From the NCBI GenBank assembly GCA_016872835.1, contig VGYX01000009.1, positions 1 through 64,000 of the forward strand: a stretch of DNA of 64,000 nt. Reading direction: 5' to 3'. The position numbers and the translations under genes were made by a program. The notes under the pieces are model-generated. The model was not told the origin of the DNA, did no database searches, and saw only the letters and a list, made by a program, of their open reading frames with translations. Shown in pieces: positions 35,993 through 44,348 of this stretch. Origin of the DNA: Planctomycetota bacterium (GTDB lineage: Bacteria; Planctomycetota; Phycisphaerae; Phycisphaerales; SM1A02). Within the stretch, counting starts at the first letter, position 1. Every line of letters begins with the position of its first letter.

Positions 35993-37231
35993 TCAACGCC
36001 CCACGGGCACCGTGAGCACCGGGGACGTCTCGCTTTTCGCCTCCACCTGCAGATCGAAAAGATCACGTACCAGCGCGAACACGCGTCTTGCCGTCGTGTC
36101 TCTCGAGCTGATCCAGTAGCAATCGCCTTGGTAGAACACGCTCACGGCCGCCTCCGCCGGTTCCGAGGTGCTGCGATGCACGCGGAACACGGCGTCGACA
36201 TACTGCGAGAGGTCGACCGCGTTGTCACCCGAATTCTCGATCATCAGCTTCCAGAGCTCCTCCGGAGAGTCCACGTCAGTCGGCGGCGGCGGCGCGTCGC
36301 GCGCGGTGTCCACGCCGAAACTGAGCAGGCGCAGCAGCGCCTGCAGCGAGCGGGTGCGCACGGTGATGTACTGGCCGGGCATTCGGTGCTCCAGACTCAC
36401 CACGCGCCAGTTGCCGGACTTGTGGCCGACCTGCAGCAACTTGAGCAGTTCCTTGCCCTCGGGCTGCGTCTCCGCGCCGGGATAGACCGTCAGCACCGGT
36501 GCGGGCTCGATCGAGACGAAGTCGAAGCCGCCATCCTCGCGAGGAATCAGCGAAGCGTTTTCACGCTTGGCTTCCATCAGGCGCTTCAGCGTCACCTCTT
36601 TCTTCACGATGGGGTGGCGATTCCAGGCGAACGGAACCGGCATTTGGCTTAAGGAGATGCCCTGCGTCTTCTGCATCGCGTCGAAGAGTTGCATGAGACG
36701 ACCGAAGTTCGGATCGGTGGCGTAGATGCCGTAGCCGCTGGTCACGTCGAACGAGTCGATCTCCTGCACGCGCTCGCATGACAGAAACACGATCCAGCTG
36801 ATCGGCCAGCTCGAGCTCACCATGCGCTCGATGCTGGTGACCGGAATCGGCGACATGAGCTCGTTGGCGAGCTGCTCGCCCTGCCGCGGCACGAAGGTGA
36901 TGTTGGGTGTGTAGTTGAAGTTCGCGGCGCCACCCGCGGTGCCGCTCACCAAGCCGTTCGACGGGATGGTGGCGGTTCCGGCGGGCGTGATCCCGACGCT
37001 CGTGTTCACGTTGATCGCGCTCACCGTCATCCACTGCGTGGGCTCGTCGCGCGAAAGCCGCACGATGTTCAGCAGCATCTGACGATCCATCGCCTGCGCG
37101 ACGGAGGTGTTGAAGGCCACATGGTTGTCCCTGAGCACCTCGCCACCCCACCTCGCGCAGCCGGCGATGCAGGCGACGATGGTGGAAAAGAGGGCCGTCT
37201 GCGCGTGGGAATCCCGAAGGTGTAGTCGCAT
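35993..37231 (-). CDS. Predicted lipoprotein of unknown function
   Basis: A 412-residue protein with a lipobox (TIVACIAGCARW, Cys at about 25). Following blocks include VAQAMDRQMLLNIVRLSRDEP, a Gly/Thr-rich section (SVGITPAGTATIPS) that may form beta strands, then IVFLSCERVQEID, FGVDTARDAPPPPTDVD and a C-terminal beta region (FYQGDCYWISSRDTT). I do not recognise a family. The N-terminal MDRQMLLNIVRL section is reminiscent of outer-membrane lipoproteins annotated only as hypothetical. The start is fixed by the lipobox and by TACCCT 6 bases upstream of the ATG at 37231. It appears to be monocistronic. Confidence 0.65.
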   Translation of the reverse strand: MRLHLRDSHAQTALFSTIVACIAGCARWGGEVLRDNHVAFNTSVAQAMDRQMLLNIVRLSRDEPTQWMTVSAINVNTSVGITPAGTATIPSNGLVSGTAGGAANFNYTPNITFVPRQGEQLANELMSPIPVTSIERMVSSSWPISWIVFLSCERVQEIDSFDVTSGYGIYATDPNFGRLMQLFDAMQKTQGISLSQMPVPFAWNRHPIVKKEVTLKRLMEAKRENASLIPREDGGFDFVSIEPAPVLTVYPGAETQPEGKELLKLLQVGHKSGNWRVVSLEHRMPGQYITVRTRSLQALLRLLSFGVDTARDAPPPPTDVDSPEELWKLMIENSGDNAVDLSQYVDAVFRVHRSTSEPAEAAVSVFYQGDCYWISSRDTTARRVFALVRDLFDLQVEAKSETSPVLTVPVGR

Positions 37232-37237
37232 TGCAAT

Positions 37238-37243
37238 AGGGTA
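37238..37243 (-). promoter_or_regulatory. -10 element TACCCT, leaderless start of the unknown lipoprotein
   Basis: TACCCT ends exactly 6 bases before the ATG at 37231. The sequence between is ATTGCA, with no Shine-Dalgarno motif. Confidence 0.5.
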
Positions 37244-37274
37244 GCAACGCGCGCGATGCCTCTCGAGCGATCGA

Positions 37275-38488
37275 TCAGGATTCCATGTCCTCAAGACTCA
37301 CGCCCTTGGTCTCATGCCAGCAAAGCAAGGTGACGAGGCTGGCCAACCCCACCAGCGGCACCAGACACCACAGCATCACCGCGTTGCCGAAGGCGCTCTG
37401 CAGCAGTGGCACCACCAGCACGCAACTGGCCGCGCCCATGCGACCCACGCTGGTGGCGACGCCGTGCGCCGAGGCGCGCAGGCGTGTGGGAAACAGCTCG
37501 GCCGGCAGCATGAAGGTGGTCGCGTTGGGCCCCATATTCAGGCACAGGTTGAAACCGGTGAACGCGAAGAACATCAACTGCACCGGCGTCGGGTCACCCG
37601 GATTCGCGTGCGCCATCGCGGCGAACCAGCCCAGCACGCCCAGCGACGCCGCCATGCCCAGGAACCCGAAAGCCTGCAGCTTCATGCGGCCCACGCGATC
37701 GATCATCCAGCAGTTCACGCCGAATCCGATCAGCAGTGACACGCTGAGCAGCAGGTTGGCCTGCGCGGCGCGTCCGGTGGCAGAACGGGCAACGGCGTGG
37801 GCGCGATGAAGCGCTTGACCAGTTCGGTGGCCTCGGGAATGCGCTCGCGCGCCAGGAGCCATCGCGCACTCTCGGGCATGCGCACGCAGAACAGCAGACC
37901 GACCACCGCGGGAACCGCGCCCACGCCGATCATCGCGCGCCACGCCTCCACCGATTGCACGACGCGGATCATGTTGGATCCCGCCAGTGACGCGAGCAGC
38001 GCACCCACCGCCTGGAAGGCGAACAGGCCGATGAGCATGCGTCCACGGAGGACCGTTGGCATGTATTCGCTGATGTAGGTGGCGCACACCGGATAGCCCA
38101 CGCCGATGGCGGCATCGAGCTCCAGCTGCCAGAACAGGTACGCGTTCAGGTTGGGCGCCGTGGCCTGCATCACGAATCCGATCAGGAACGCGACCAGAAT
38201 GGCGATGAACATGCGTCGGCGACCGAAGCGGTCGCTCAGCCGTCCACCAAGCGTTGCGCCGATCATGGCGCCGATCACCAGCGCAGCGCTGGCGAACCCC
38301 TGCTACGCGGCCGTCAAGCTGAAGTGCTTCTGCAGCAGCGGCATGGCGACGGCCGTGATGAACATGCTGTAGCCATCCACCAGGATGCACACGCCCGCGA
38401 TGCCCCACAGCCACCAGTGTTCGCGACCCAGTCGTGCGTTGTCGAGTGCCAGCTTCAAGGCCTTCACGGCTGGTGTGTCGGTGGGCAC
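37275..38488 (-). pseudogene. MFS transporter pseudogene (nonsense codon, frameshift, missing helix)
   Basis: Sequence of a sugar/organic-acid type MFS carrier runs through this region but is broken. The N-terminal part (VKALKLALDN, then WLWGIAGVCILVDGYSMFI) meets an in-frame TAG at 38305-38303. It continues in the same frame with GATLGGRLSDRFGRRR (the loop 2-3 motif) through helix 6. Near 37760 the reading frame shifts; the last part (NCWMIDRVGRMKL, the loop 8-9 motif, to ETKGVSLEDMES) is in another frame. Helix 7 and part of the central loop appear deleted, so the encoded total is about 400 residues against 450 or more. Three lesions argue for real decay. The original start was probably GTG at 38488. 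Confidence 0.85.
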
Positions 38489-38496
38489 GGGGCGCA

Positions 38497-38502
38497 AGCA
38501 TA
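38497..38502 (-). promoter_or_regulatory. -10 element TATGCT of the MFS pseudogene
   Basis: TATGCT ends 8 bases before the GTG at 38488, so the promoter pattern survives although the gene is broken. Confidence 0.4.
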
Positions 38503-38575
38503 GGGACAGCCGGTTCAGGATTGATGCACAAGGGCGAATCAAGCCGCACTCTCCGACGTGTCATCATGAAGGCAT

Positions 38576-38581
38576 TACCCT
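38576..38581 (+). promoter_or_regulatory. -10 element TACCCT for the pseudouridine synthase
   Basis: TACCCT ends 9 bases before the ATG at 38591. No Shine-Dalgarno sequence precedes the start. Confidence 0.4.
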
Positions 38582-38590
38582 CGCGGACGC

Positions 38591-39271
38591 ATGAACGATC
38601 CCACGCCGAAATCGCAGGATGGCTACCGCGTGCTCGCACAGGGCGCGGGCTTCGTGATGGTGGACAAGGCGTGCGGACTGCTCAGCGTGCCCGGCATCGG
38701 ACCCGAGAAGGCGGATTGCCTGGTCGCGCGTGTGGCGCAGCGCTTTCCCGGTGCGCGCATCGTGCATCGACTGGATCGCGACACCAGCGGCGTGATGGTG
38801 CTGGCCACCGACGCGGACACGCATCGCCGCCTCAGCATGGCCTTCGAGGCTCGCCAGGTGCAGAAGGCCTACCACGCGCTGGTGGCCGGACATGTGCGCG
38901 CCGACGAGGGCCTGATCGATCTTCCACTTCGCAAGGAGGCGCTGGGCAGCGCGAAGCAGATCGTCTGCCATGATCAGGGTCGGCCCAGTCAGACGCGCTG
39001 GTTCGTGGAATCGCGGCTGGCCTGCGTGCCGACGGCCGTTCGTGGCGTGGCGGACCCCCCGCAACCCTGCACGCTGGTGCGCTTGGAACCCCTGACCGGC
39101 CGCAGCCACCAGTTGCGCGTGCATCTGCTCTCGCTTGGGCACGCGATCCTGGGCGACAACCTCTACGCCCCCGAGCCACAGGTGAACGCCGCCTCGCGTC
39201 TCTGCCTGCACGCAAGCACGCTGGTTTTCGAGGGCGCGACCCATACCGCGCCGCATCCATTCCGGGATTGA
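38591..39271 (+). CDS. RluA-family pseudouridine synthase
   Basis: A 226-residue enzyme that isomerises uridine to pseudouridine in rRNA or tRNA. The catalytic motif is HRLDRDTSGVMVLATD (about 59-74, Asp in RLDRDTSG). VDKACGLLSVPG near 24 and LTGRSHQLRVHLLSLGHAILGDNLYA near 170 are the other conserved blocks. It lacks an N-terminal S4 domain and is short, like RluA itself and TruC. The target nucleotide cannot be predicted. It is divergent from the MFS pseudogene and followed by a 192-base region in which I see no gene. Confidence 0.88.
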   Translation: MNDPTPKSQDGYRVLAQGAGFVMVDKACGLLSVPGIGPEKADCLVARVAQRFPGARIVHRLDRDTSGVMVLATDADTHRRLSMAFEARQVQKAYHALVAGHVRADEGLIDLPLRKEALGSAKQIVCHDQGRPSQTRWFVESRLACVPTAVRGVADPPQPCTLVRLEPLTGRSHQLRVHLLSLGHAILGDNLYAPEPQVNAASRLCLHASTLVFEGATHTAPHPFRD

Positions 39272-39463
39272 CCCCAGCGCTCACGCCTGCGCGTCAAGCG
39301 ATGTGACATCCGCCGAGCGCAGCGGTGCGCGCGTGATCCATGAGCGGTTCGAACCTGTGACTGCGGATTGCATCAGCGGATTCACGGACACGGAATGCGG
39401 ATCGTGTCAGATCGAGTGGCGCTTCACTTGCGCAGCGGCGCTTGCCCGGTGTCCAATGCCCGC

Positions 39464-40774
39464 ATGCAGCGACTCGGAGCCATCGCGATCCTCGCCCTGT
39501 TCCTCGCGATCGCCCTCGTGGCGCGCTCCCCGACCAACCCGGTTCTCGCCCGTGCGATCGAGCATCAGCTCGCACATCCGCAGGGCGACGCCGCCGCGAC
39601 GTTCGTGCTTGCTGACTATGCCGATGACCTGCGCACCTTGCCGATTGGCGTGTTCGACTCGGGCGTGGGCGGACTCACGGTGCTCGAGGCGCTGAAGACT
39701 TTCGACGCGCATGACAACGCCACGGGTGCGGCCCGCGCCGACGGCGTGCCGGACTTCCGTGATGAGCGCTTCATCTACTTCGGCGACCAGGCCAACATGC
39801 CCTATGGCAACTACGGCGCCGCGGGCAAGACCGATTTCCTGCGTGAGCTGATCCTGAAAGACGCGGCGTTCCTGCTCGGCCGCCGCTGGCGCGAATCGGT
39901 CGACGCCGCGCCGCGCATGGACAAGCCTCCGGTGAAGGCGATCGTGATCGCGTGCAACACGGCCACCGCCTGGGGGCTCGATGACGTGCGAGCCGCGACG
40001 AAGGCATGGGGAATTCCGGTCGTGACCGTCGGCGTGGTCGAGGCGGGCGCACACGGTCTGGCCGCGACACGCGGGGGCCGCACGGGCGCCGTGGCGGTGC
40101 TGGCCACCAAGGCGACCTGCGCCAGCAACGCCTATCCCAAGGCCATCACGAAGGCATTGCCGAACGCGCCCGAGGTGGCGCAGCGCGGAAGCGGCTCGCT
40201 CGCGGCCTCGATCGAGGGGGATCCTGCCGTCCGGGAGACCTCCGAGCAGATCATCGACGCGGAGGTGCGCGCGCTGCTCAGGGAGCGCGCGAAGTCGCCC
40301 GGTGCGCCGATCGACACGGTGGTGCTCGGCTGCACGCACTATCCGCTGGTCGAGTCGGAGATCGTGGGGGCCTTTGCGCGACTTCGCGCCGAGAAGGCCG
40401 CGGACGGATCCACCCCCTTCGGCACGCTGGTGTCGGACAAGCTCCTTGTGGTCGATCCGGCCCATTGGACCGCGCAGGACCTGTGGCGATCGCTTGCATC
40501 GTCGGGCTTGCGACTGCCCGCCGACTCCAAGTGCGGCACCGAGCGCGATCTCTTTTTTATCTCCGTGGCGAACCCCGCATGGTCCGGTACGCAATTCGAC
40601 ACGCATGGCGGACTGACGAGTGACTTCAAGTACGGTCGCGATGCGGGCGATCCGGGCCGCGAGGACACGGTGATCGTGCCCATGTGGCTTGATCGCTTGC
40701 CGCCGAGTGCCGCGAATCTGGTGCGCACGCGCCTGCCCGCGGTGGCAACGAGCCTGCGCGAAACCGGTCACTGA
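39464..40774 (+). CDS. Exported/membrane-anchored glutamate (aspartate) racemase-like protein
   Basis: A 436-residue protein whose first 21 residues (RLGAIAILALFLAIALVA) form a signal anchor. The rest is a MurI-type racemase domain: IGVFDSGVGGLTVLEALK at 61-78, IYFGDQANMPYGNYG, VIACNTATAW with C164 and VLGCTHYPLVESEI with C290, the two catalytic cysteines of the family. MurI proteins are normally cytoplasmic and about 270 residues; this one has insertions and about 120 extra C-terminal residues ending TVIVPMWLDRLPPSA. D-amino-acid production or binding in the periplasm is inferred. No TANNNT element fits here; TCCAAT lies 6 bases before the ATG. Confidence 0.75.
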   Translation: MQRLGAIAILALFLAIALVARSPTNPVLARAIEHQLAHPQGDAAATFVLADYADDLRTLPIGVFDSGVGGLTVLEALKTFDAHDNATGAARADGVPDFRDERFIYFGDQANMPYGNYGAAGKTDFLRELILKDAAFLLGRRWRESVDAAPRMDKPPVKAIVIACNTATAWGLDDVRAATKAWGIPVVTVGVVEAGAHGLAATRGGRTGAVAVLATKATCASNAYPKAITKALPNAPEVAQRGSGSLAASIEGDPAVRETSEQIIDAEVRALLRERAKSPGAPIDTVVLGCTHYPLVESEIVGAFARLRAEKAADGSTPFGTLVSDKLLVVDPAHWTAQDLWRSLASSGLRLPADSKCGTERDLFFISVANPAWSGTQFDTHGGLTSDFKYGRDAGDPGREDTVIVPMWLDRLPPSAANLVRTRLPAVATSLRETGH

Positions 40775-41008
40775 ACGCTCTGCGCAGACCGCGTTGCCAG
40801 CATGCACATCCCGATCAACCGAAATCGCGGGATCCGCAAATCAAAGCCTCCCGGCGTGCGTGCGCTGACTAAGGTTTGGGAATGAGGGAACGAGTGAGGG
40901 AGCATCAGGCGGAGGGAATCCGCCGGAGGCGCACAGAAGAGCCCAAGGCATGCGGCGCGCAAGGCAAACTCCGACAAAATCAGGCCCTTCACCACGATGA
41001 AATGAGGC

Positions 41009-41025
41009 CTCAGGGCCGCCCTGAG
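41009..41025 (-). terminator. Possible terminator after squalene-hopene cyclase gene
   Basis: A perfect 7-bp hairpin CTCAGGG-CCG-CCCTGAG lies 15 bases beyond the shc stop. On the minus strand it is followed by GCCTCATTTC, only a weak U-tract. The 265 bases between the racemase and shc (40775-41039) hold no other gene that I can support. Confidence 0.45.
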
Positions 41026-41039
41026 TGCCGTGGATCCCC

Positions 41040-43040
41040 TCAAGCGCCTGCCTGCGCCCGCAGGAACCGCCCCATCGCCATCAGCGGGAAGTACAGCCGA
41101 TACAGGTGGTAACGCAGGTAGAAGACCTTCGGGAAGCCCGTGCCGGTGAACTCGGTCTCACGCCAGGAGCCCGCCGGGTCGCCGTCGGGGTTCTTGAGCG
41201 GATCGGCCGCGTCGGCGGCGGTCAGTTGCGTGGCCGCCAGCCAGTCGATCGAGCGGCGCAGATCGGGGTCGTTCGGCCCGTAGATCTCCTGCAGGATCAT
41301 GGCCGCCCACGCGGTCTGGCTGGCGGTGCTGGGGCCCTTCCCCTTCAGGCTGGGATCCTCGTAGCTGTTGGCGCTCTCGCCGAAGCTGCCGTCGGCCTTC
41401 TGCACGCTCTTCACCCACGCGCCGGCCCGCTGGATCCACGCCGCGTCGCGGCTCACGCCGCAGCGGATCGGACCGATCACCGCCTGCCAGGTGCCGTAGA
41501 TGTAGTTCACGCCCCAGCGGCCGAAGAAGCAGCCTTCGGGCTCCTGCTTCGACTCGATGTACTTCACCGCGCGACGGATCGCCGGGCGATCGTTCCGCAG
41601 GCCGTGCCATGACAGGCACTCGAGCACGCGACCCGTGATGTCGGGGCAGCTCGGGTCCTGGATCGCGTTGTGGTCGGCGAACGGAACGTACTCGTACACC
41701 TGCCGATGCTTCGTCTTGTCGAAGGCCGCCCAGCCGCCGTCGTCGTTCTGCATCGCGAGAATCCAGCGCACGCCGCGCTCGGCCGAGGCGACATTCGCCG
41801 GCCCGCCAATGCGGCGCAGTGCCATCGCGACCATCACCGTGTCGTCGACGTCGGGGTACCACGCGTTCGCGTACTCGAAGAACCAGCCGCCTGGCTCCAC
41901 ACCGGGCGCCACATTCGCGGCCCAGTCGCCGCGGTGGCGCACTTCCTTCGAGCGCAGCCACTCACCCGCGGCCTCAGCCATGGGGTTCGACACATCCAGC
42001 CCGCAGTCCGCCAGCGCATACAGCGCGATGCCCGTGTCCCACACCGGACTGAAGCACGGCTGGAGGCGGATGCGGTTGCCTTCCTCGATCATGAACTCGT
42101 CCAGTTCGCGCTCGGATCGCTGCACGATCGGCTCGCTGCGCGCGAAGCCCAACGCGTGCATCACCACCTGGATGTAGACCATCGGCGGGAAGATCGCGCC
42201 GAGACCGCTCGTGGGCGCAGGCATCTCCTGCCCCATGCGCGTGGCGCTCCACTGGAACGCGCGCTCGATCGCGCGGCGGCGCCAGCGCGTGCCGAACACG
42301 TCATGCACACGCTTCAGCATCCAGTCGACGGTGCCGAAGAAGCCGCGCCAGAACGCAGGCACGTCGGGGCGCATCTTCAGACGGTGGCGCGCCGAGTGGT
42401 TCACGAACAGATCGTCGATGCCCTGCGTGGGCAAGAGCTTTCGCGTGGGGCGCAGCACCGTGACGATCGCCAGCGGCAGCAGCATGGTGCGGCTCCACGC
42501 GCTCATCTTGTTCAGGTTGAAGTAGAACCACTTCGGCATCCACACCATCTCGGGCGGGATGGCGGGCACCGCGTTCCATGAGATCTGGCCGAGGCACGCG
42601 AGATAGAAGTTGGTGAAGCTGTTGCAGCGCTCGGCGCCACCCATGCGCAGGATGACTTCGCGTGCGCGCTTCATGTGCGGGGCCTCGGGCGAATCGCCCG
42701 CCAGCTTCAGGCAGAAGTAGCCCTTCACCGTGGCGCTGATGTCAATGCCGCTGCCCGGGTACTGGCCCCAGCCGCCATCGGGGCGCTGCTGGCTACGGAG
42801 CTGCTCCACGATCTTGCGAAGCGTGTAGCCGGGACGGCCGTCCACGAGCGGCTGCTGCTCCTGCCCCAGGATCCACTTCATGAGCAGGTACTCGCTCTGC
42901 AGAATGGAGTCGCCCTCCAGCTCGGCGCACCAGTGGCCGTCCTTCTTCTGCAGGCGGGCCAGCGCGCCCTGCGCGGCCGTCACGGCTTCGCGGATGCGAG
43001 CAAGCGAGTCGACTGAGGGTTCACTGGCAAGGGCGCTCAT
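41040..43040 (-). CDS. shc: Squalene-hopene cyclase
   Basis: A 666-residue triterpene cyclase that converts squalene to hopene on the membrane. The acid motif YPDVDDTVMVA is at about 395-400 (the DxDD Asp group), and QW repeats are frequent (RPDGGWGQYPGSG, MQNDDGGWAAFD, KADGSFGESANSYEDP). GRWGVNYIYGTW near 530 and the C-terminal YLRYHLYRLYFPLMAMGR are typical of bacterial SHC. Length is normal. The ATG at 43040 is favoured because the near-consensus -10 TATACT ends 11 bases upstream; a GTG at 43049 would leave only 2 bases. No other hopanoid genes are adjacent. Confidence 0.94.
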   Translation of the reverse strand: MSALASEPSVDSLARIREAVTAAQGALARLQKKDGHWCAELEGDSILQSEYLLMKWILGQEQQPLVDGRPGYTLRKIVEQLRSQQRPDGGWGQYPGSGIDISATVKGYFCLKLAGDSPEAPHMKRAREVILRMGGAERCNSFTNFYLACLGQISWNAVPAIPPEMVWMPKWFYFNLNKMSAWSRTMLLPLAIVTVLRPTRKLLPTQGIDDLFVNHSARHRLKMRPDVPAFWRGFFGTVDWMLKRVHDVFGTRWRRRAIERAFQWSATRMGQEMPAPTSGLGAIFPPMVYIQVVMHALGFARSEPIVQRSERELDEFMIEEGNRIRLQPCFSPVWDTGIALYALADCGLDVSNPMAEAAGEWLRSKEVRHRGDWAANVAPGVEPGGWFFEYANAWYPDVDDTVMVAMALRRIGGPANVASAERGVRWILAMQNDDGGWAAFDKTKHRQVYEYVPFADHNAIQDPSCPDITGRVLECLSWHGLRNDRPAIRRAVKYIESKQEPEGCFFGRWGVNYIYGTWQAVIGPIRCGVSRDAAWIQRAGAWVKSVQKADGSFGESANSYEDPSLKGKGPSTASQTAWAAMILQEIYGPNDPDLRRSIDWLAATQLTAADAADPLKNPDGDPAGSWRETEFTGTGFPKVFYLRYHLYRLYFPLMAMGRFLRAQAGA

Positions 43041-43051
43041 GGGGATCACCG

Positions 43052-43057
43052 AGTATA
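43052..43057 (-). promoter_or_regulatory. -10 element TATACT for shc
   Basis: TATACT, five of six matches to the sigma70 consensus, ends 11 bases before the ATG at 43040, giving a leader of about 5 bases. The 26 bases to the oxidoreductase stop suggest a separate transcript. Confidence 0.5.
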
Positions 43058-43083
43058 CGGAAACCCCGCGCCGGCGCTGGTTT

Positions 43084-44244
43084 TCAGGCGAATTCGGCCG
43101 GCTTCACCCAGCGCCGCTCGCGGGCACTCACCGTGGCCGCGTGCAGAACGCATTGCGTGCGGAAGGCGTCGGCGAAGTCCGGCAGCGGCAGCACCGGCGT
43201 CTGGCCGCACAGCGCGCGTGCGATGTCGGCGGCCATGCTGGTGAAGCAGTGCTCGTAGCCGATCAGGTGCGCCGCGGGCCAGTACGCACCCACCCACGGA
43301 TGCGAGGCGTCGGTGCACATGATGCGGCTCCAGCCGCGCTCGCGTGCGGGCAGCGTGTGATCCCACCACGCAAGCTCGTTCATGCGCTCGAAGTCGAAGC
43401 GCACGCTGCCCTTCGTGCCGTTCAGTTCCAGCTGGCTCGCGTTCTGGTTGCCGGTCGCGAGACGCGTGGCCTCGAAGCTCGCGGTGGCGCCGTTGGAGAG
43501 CCGCGCGAGGAAGAGCGTCGCGTCATCCACGGTGCTGGCGCTCGTGCGCGTGCCGGCGCGGCGGCTTTTCACGAAGGTCGCCTCGATCGCGCCGCAGACC
43601 TCGGCGATCTCGTGCCCGGTGGTGAAACGCACCAGGTCGACCAGATGCGCGTTCAGGTCGCCGTGCGCCCCACTGCCGGCGAGCTTCGCGTCGAAGCGCC
43701 AAGCCATCGGCGTGGCGGCGCCGCCCCAATCCTGCAGGTATCGCGCACGCACCTGACGAATGGTGCCCAGGCGCCCTTCCCGCACCAGCTGCCGCGCCAG
43801 CCCGATCGCCGGGCAGCGACGGTAGTTGAACCACACGAACGTGCGTCCCCTCGCCGCTGCGGCCGCGACCGCCATCGCGCGCGCATCCTCCAGCGTGCCG
43901 GCGAGCGGCTTCTCGCATGCCACATGCTTGCCCGCCTTCAGCGCGGCGATCGCCACCGGCGCATGCAGATGGTTGGGCGTGAGCACGTCAACGAGCTGCA
44001 CCTTCGGGTCACGCAGCACGCCTTTCCAGTCGGTGCTCGCACGCGCCACCTCCCACCGCTCGGCGAAGGTGCGCGTTGGCGCGGCCTTCATGCCGGCAAC
44101 CGCCTGCAGCACCGGTCGCGGCGCAAGGTCGAAGAAGCACGGCGCCTGTCGCCATGCGTTGGCGTGCGCGCGACCCATGAAGCCGGTACCGACCAAGGCC
44201 ACTCCCAGCGAACTGCCGCGCGCGCCACGTGCCTTCCGTGCCAT
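43084..44244 (-). CDS. Gfo/Idh/MocA-family oxidoreductase
   Basis: A 386-residue NAD(P)-dependent dehydrogenase family protein. The Rossmann motif GVALVGTGFMGRAHANAWRQ is at 13-32, and VACEKPLAGTLEDARAM (about 108) carries the EKP signature with its catalytic Lys. GDLNAHLVDLVRFTTGHEI near 210 is the second substrate-site block. Such enzymes act on sugars, inositols or their derivatives; planctomycetes hold very many and the substrate cannot be read off here. The ATG at 44244 is preceded by AGGAG with 5-base spacing. It is divergent from the repeat-protein gene at 44349. Confidence 0.85.
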   Translation of the reverse strand: MARKARGARGSSLGVALVGTGFMGRAHANAWRQAPCFFDLAPRPVLQAVAGMKAAPTRTFAERWEVARASTDWKGVLRDPKVQLVDVLTPNHLHAPVAIAALKAGKHVACEKPLAGTLEDARAMAVAAAAARGRTFVWFNYRRCPAIGLARQLVREGRLGTIRQVRARYLQDWGGAATPMAWRFDAKLAGSGAHGDLNAHLVDLVRFTTGHEIAEVCGAIEATFVKSRRAGTRTSASTVDDATLFLARLSNGATASFEATRLATGNQNASQLELNGTKGSVRFDFERMNELAWWDHTLPARERGWSRIMCTDASHPWVGAYWPAAHLIGYEHCFTSMAADIARALCGQTPVLPLPDFADAFRTQCVLHAATVSARERRWVKPAEFA

Positions 44245-44348
44245 GCCTGCTCCTGTCTGTTCGCGTTCCGTGCGCGGCGCCCACGTACTGCGGCACGACC
44301 GATCGCACCGCTTTTCGTATGCTAACGCCCCCATTCTGGAGACCCCGT

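Noticed and set aside
37275-38488. MFS gene read by recoding (stop-codon readthrough plus frameshift)
   Set aside because: No slippery site or downstream structure is evident, and a membrane helix is missing as well, so decay is the simpler explanation.
39330-39400. tRNA-like GGTTCGAACC segment
   Set aside because: The sequence around TTCGAA cannot form a 5-bp T-arm on either strand, and no acceptor stem or anticodon arm surrounds it.
40876-41112. Small plus-strand open frame between the racemase and shc
   Set aside because: It runs into the shc coding region antisense. The translation is basic low complexity and there is no start signal.
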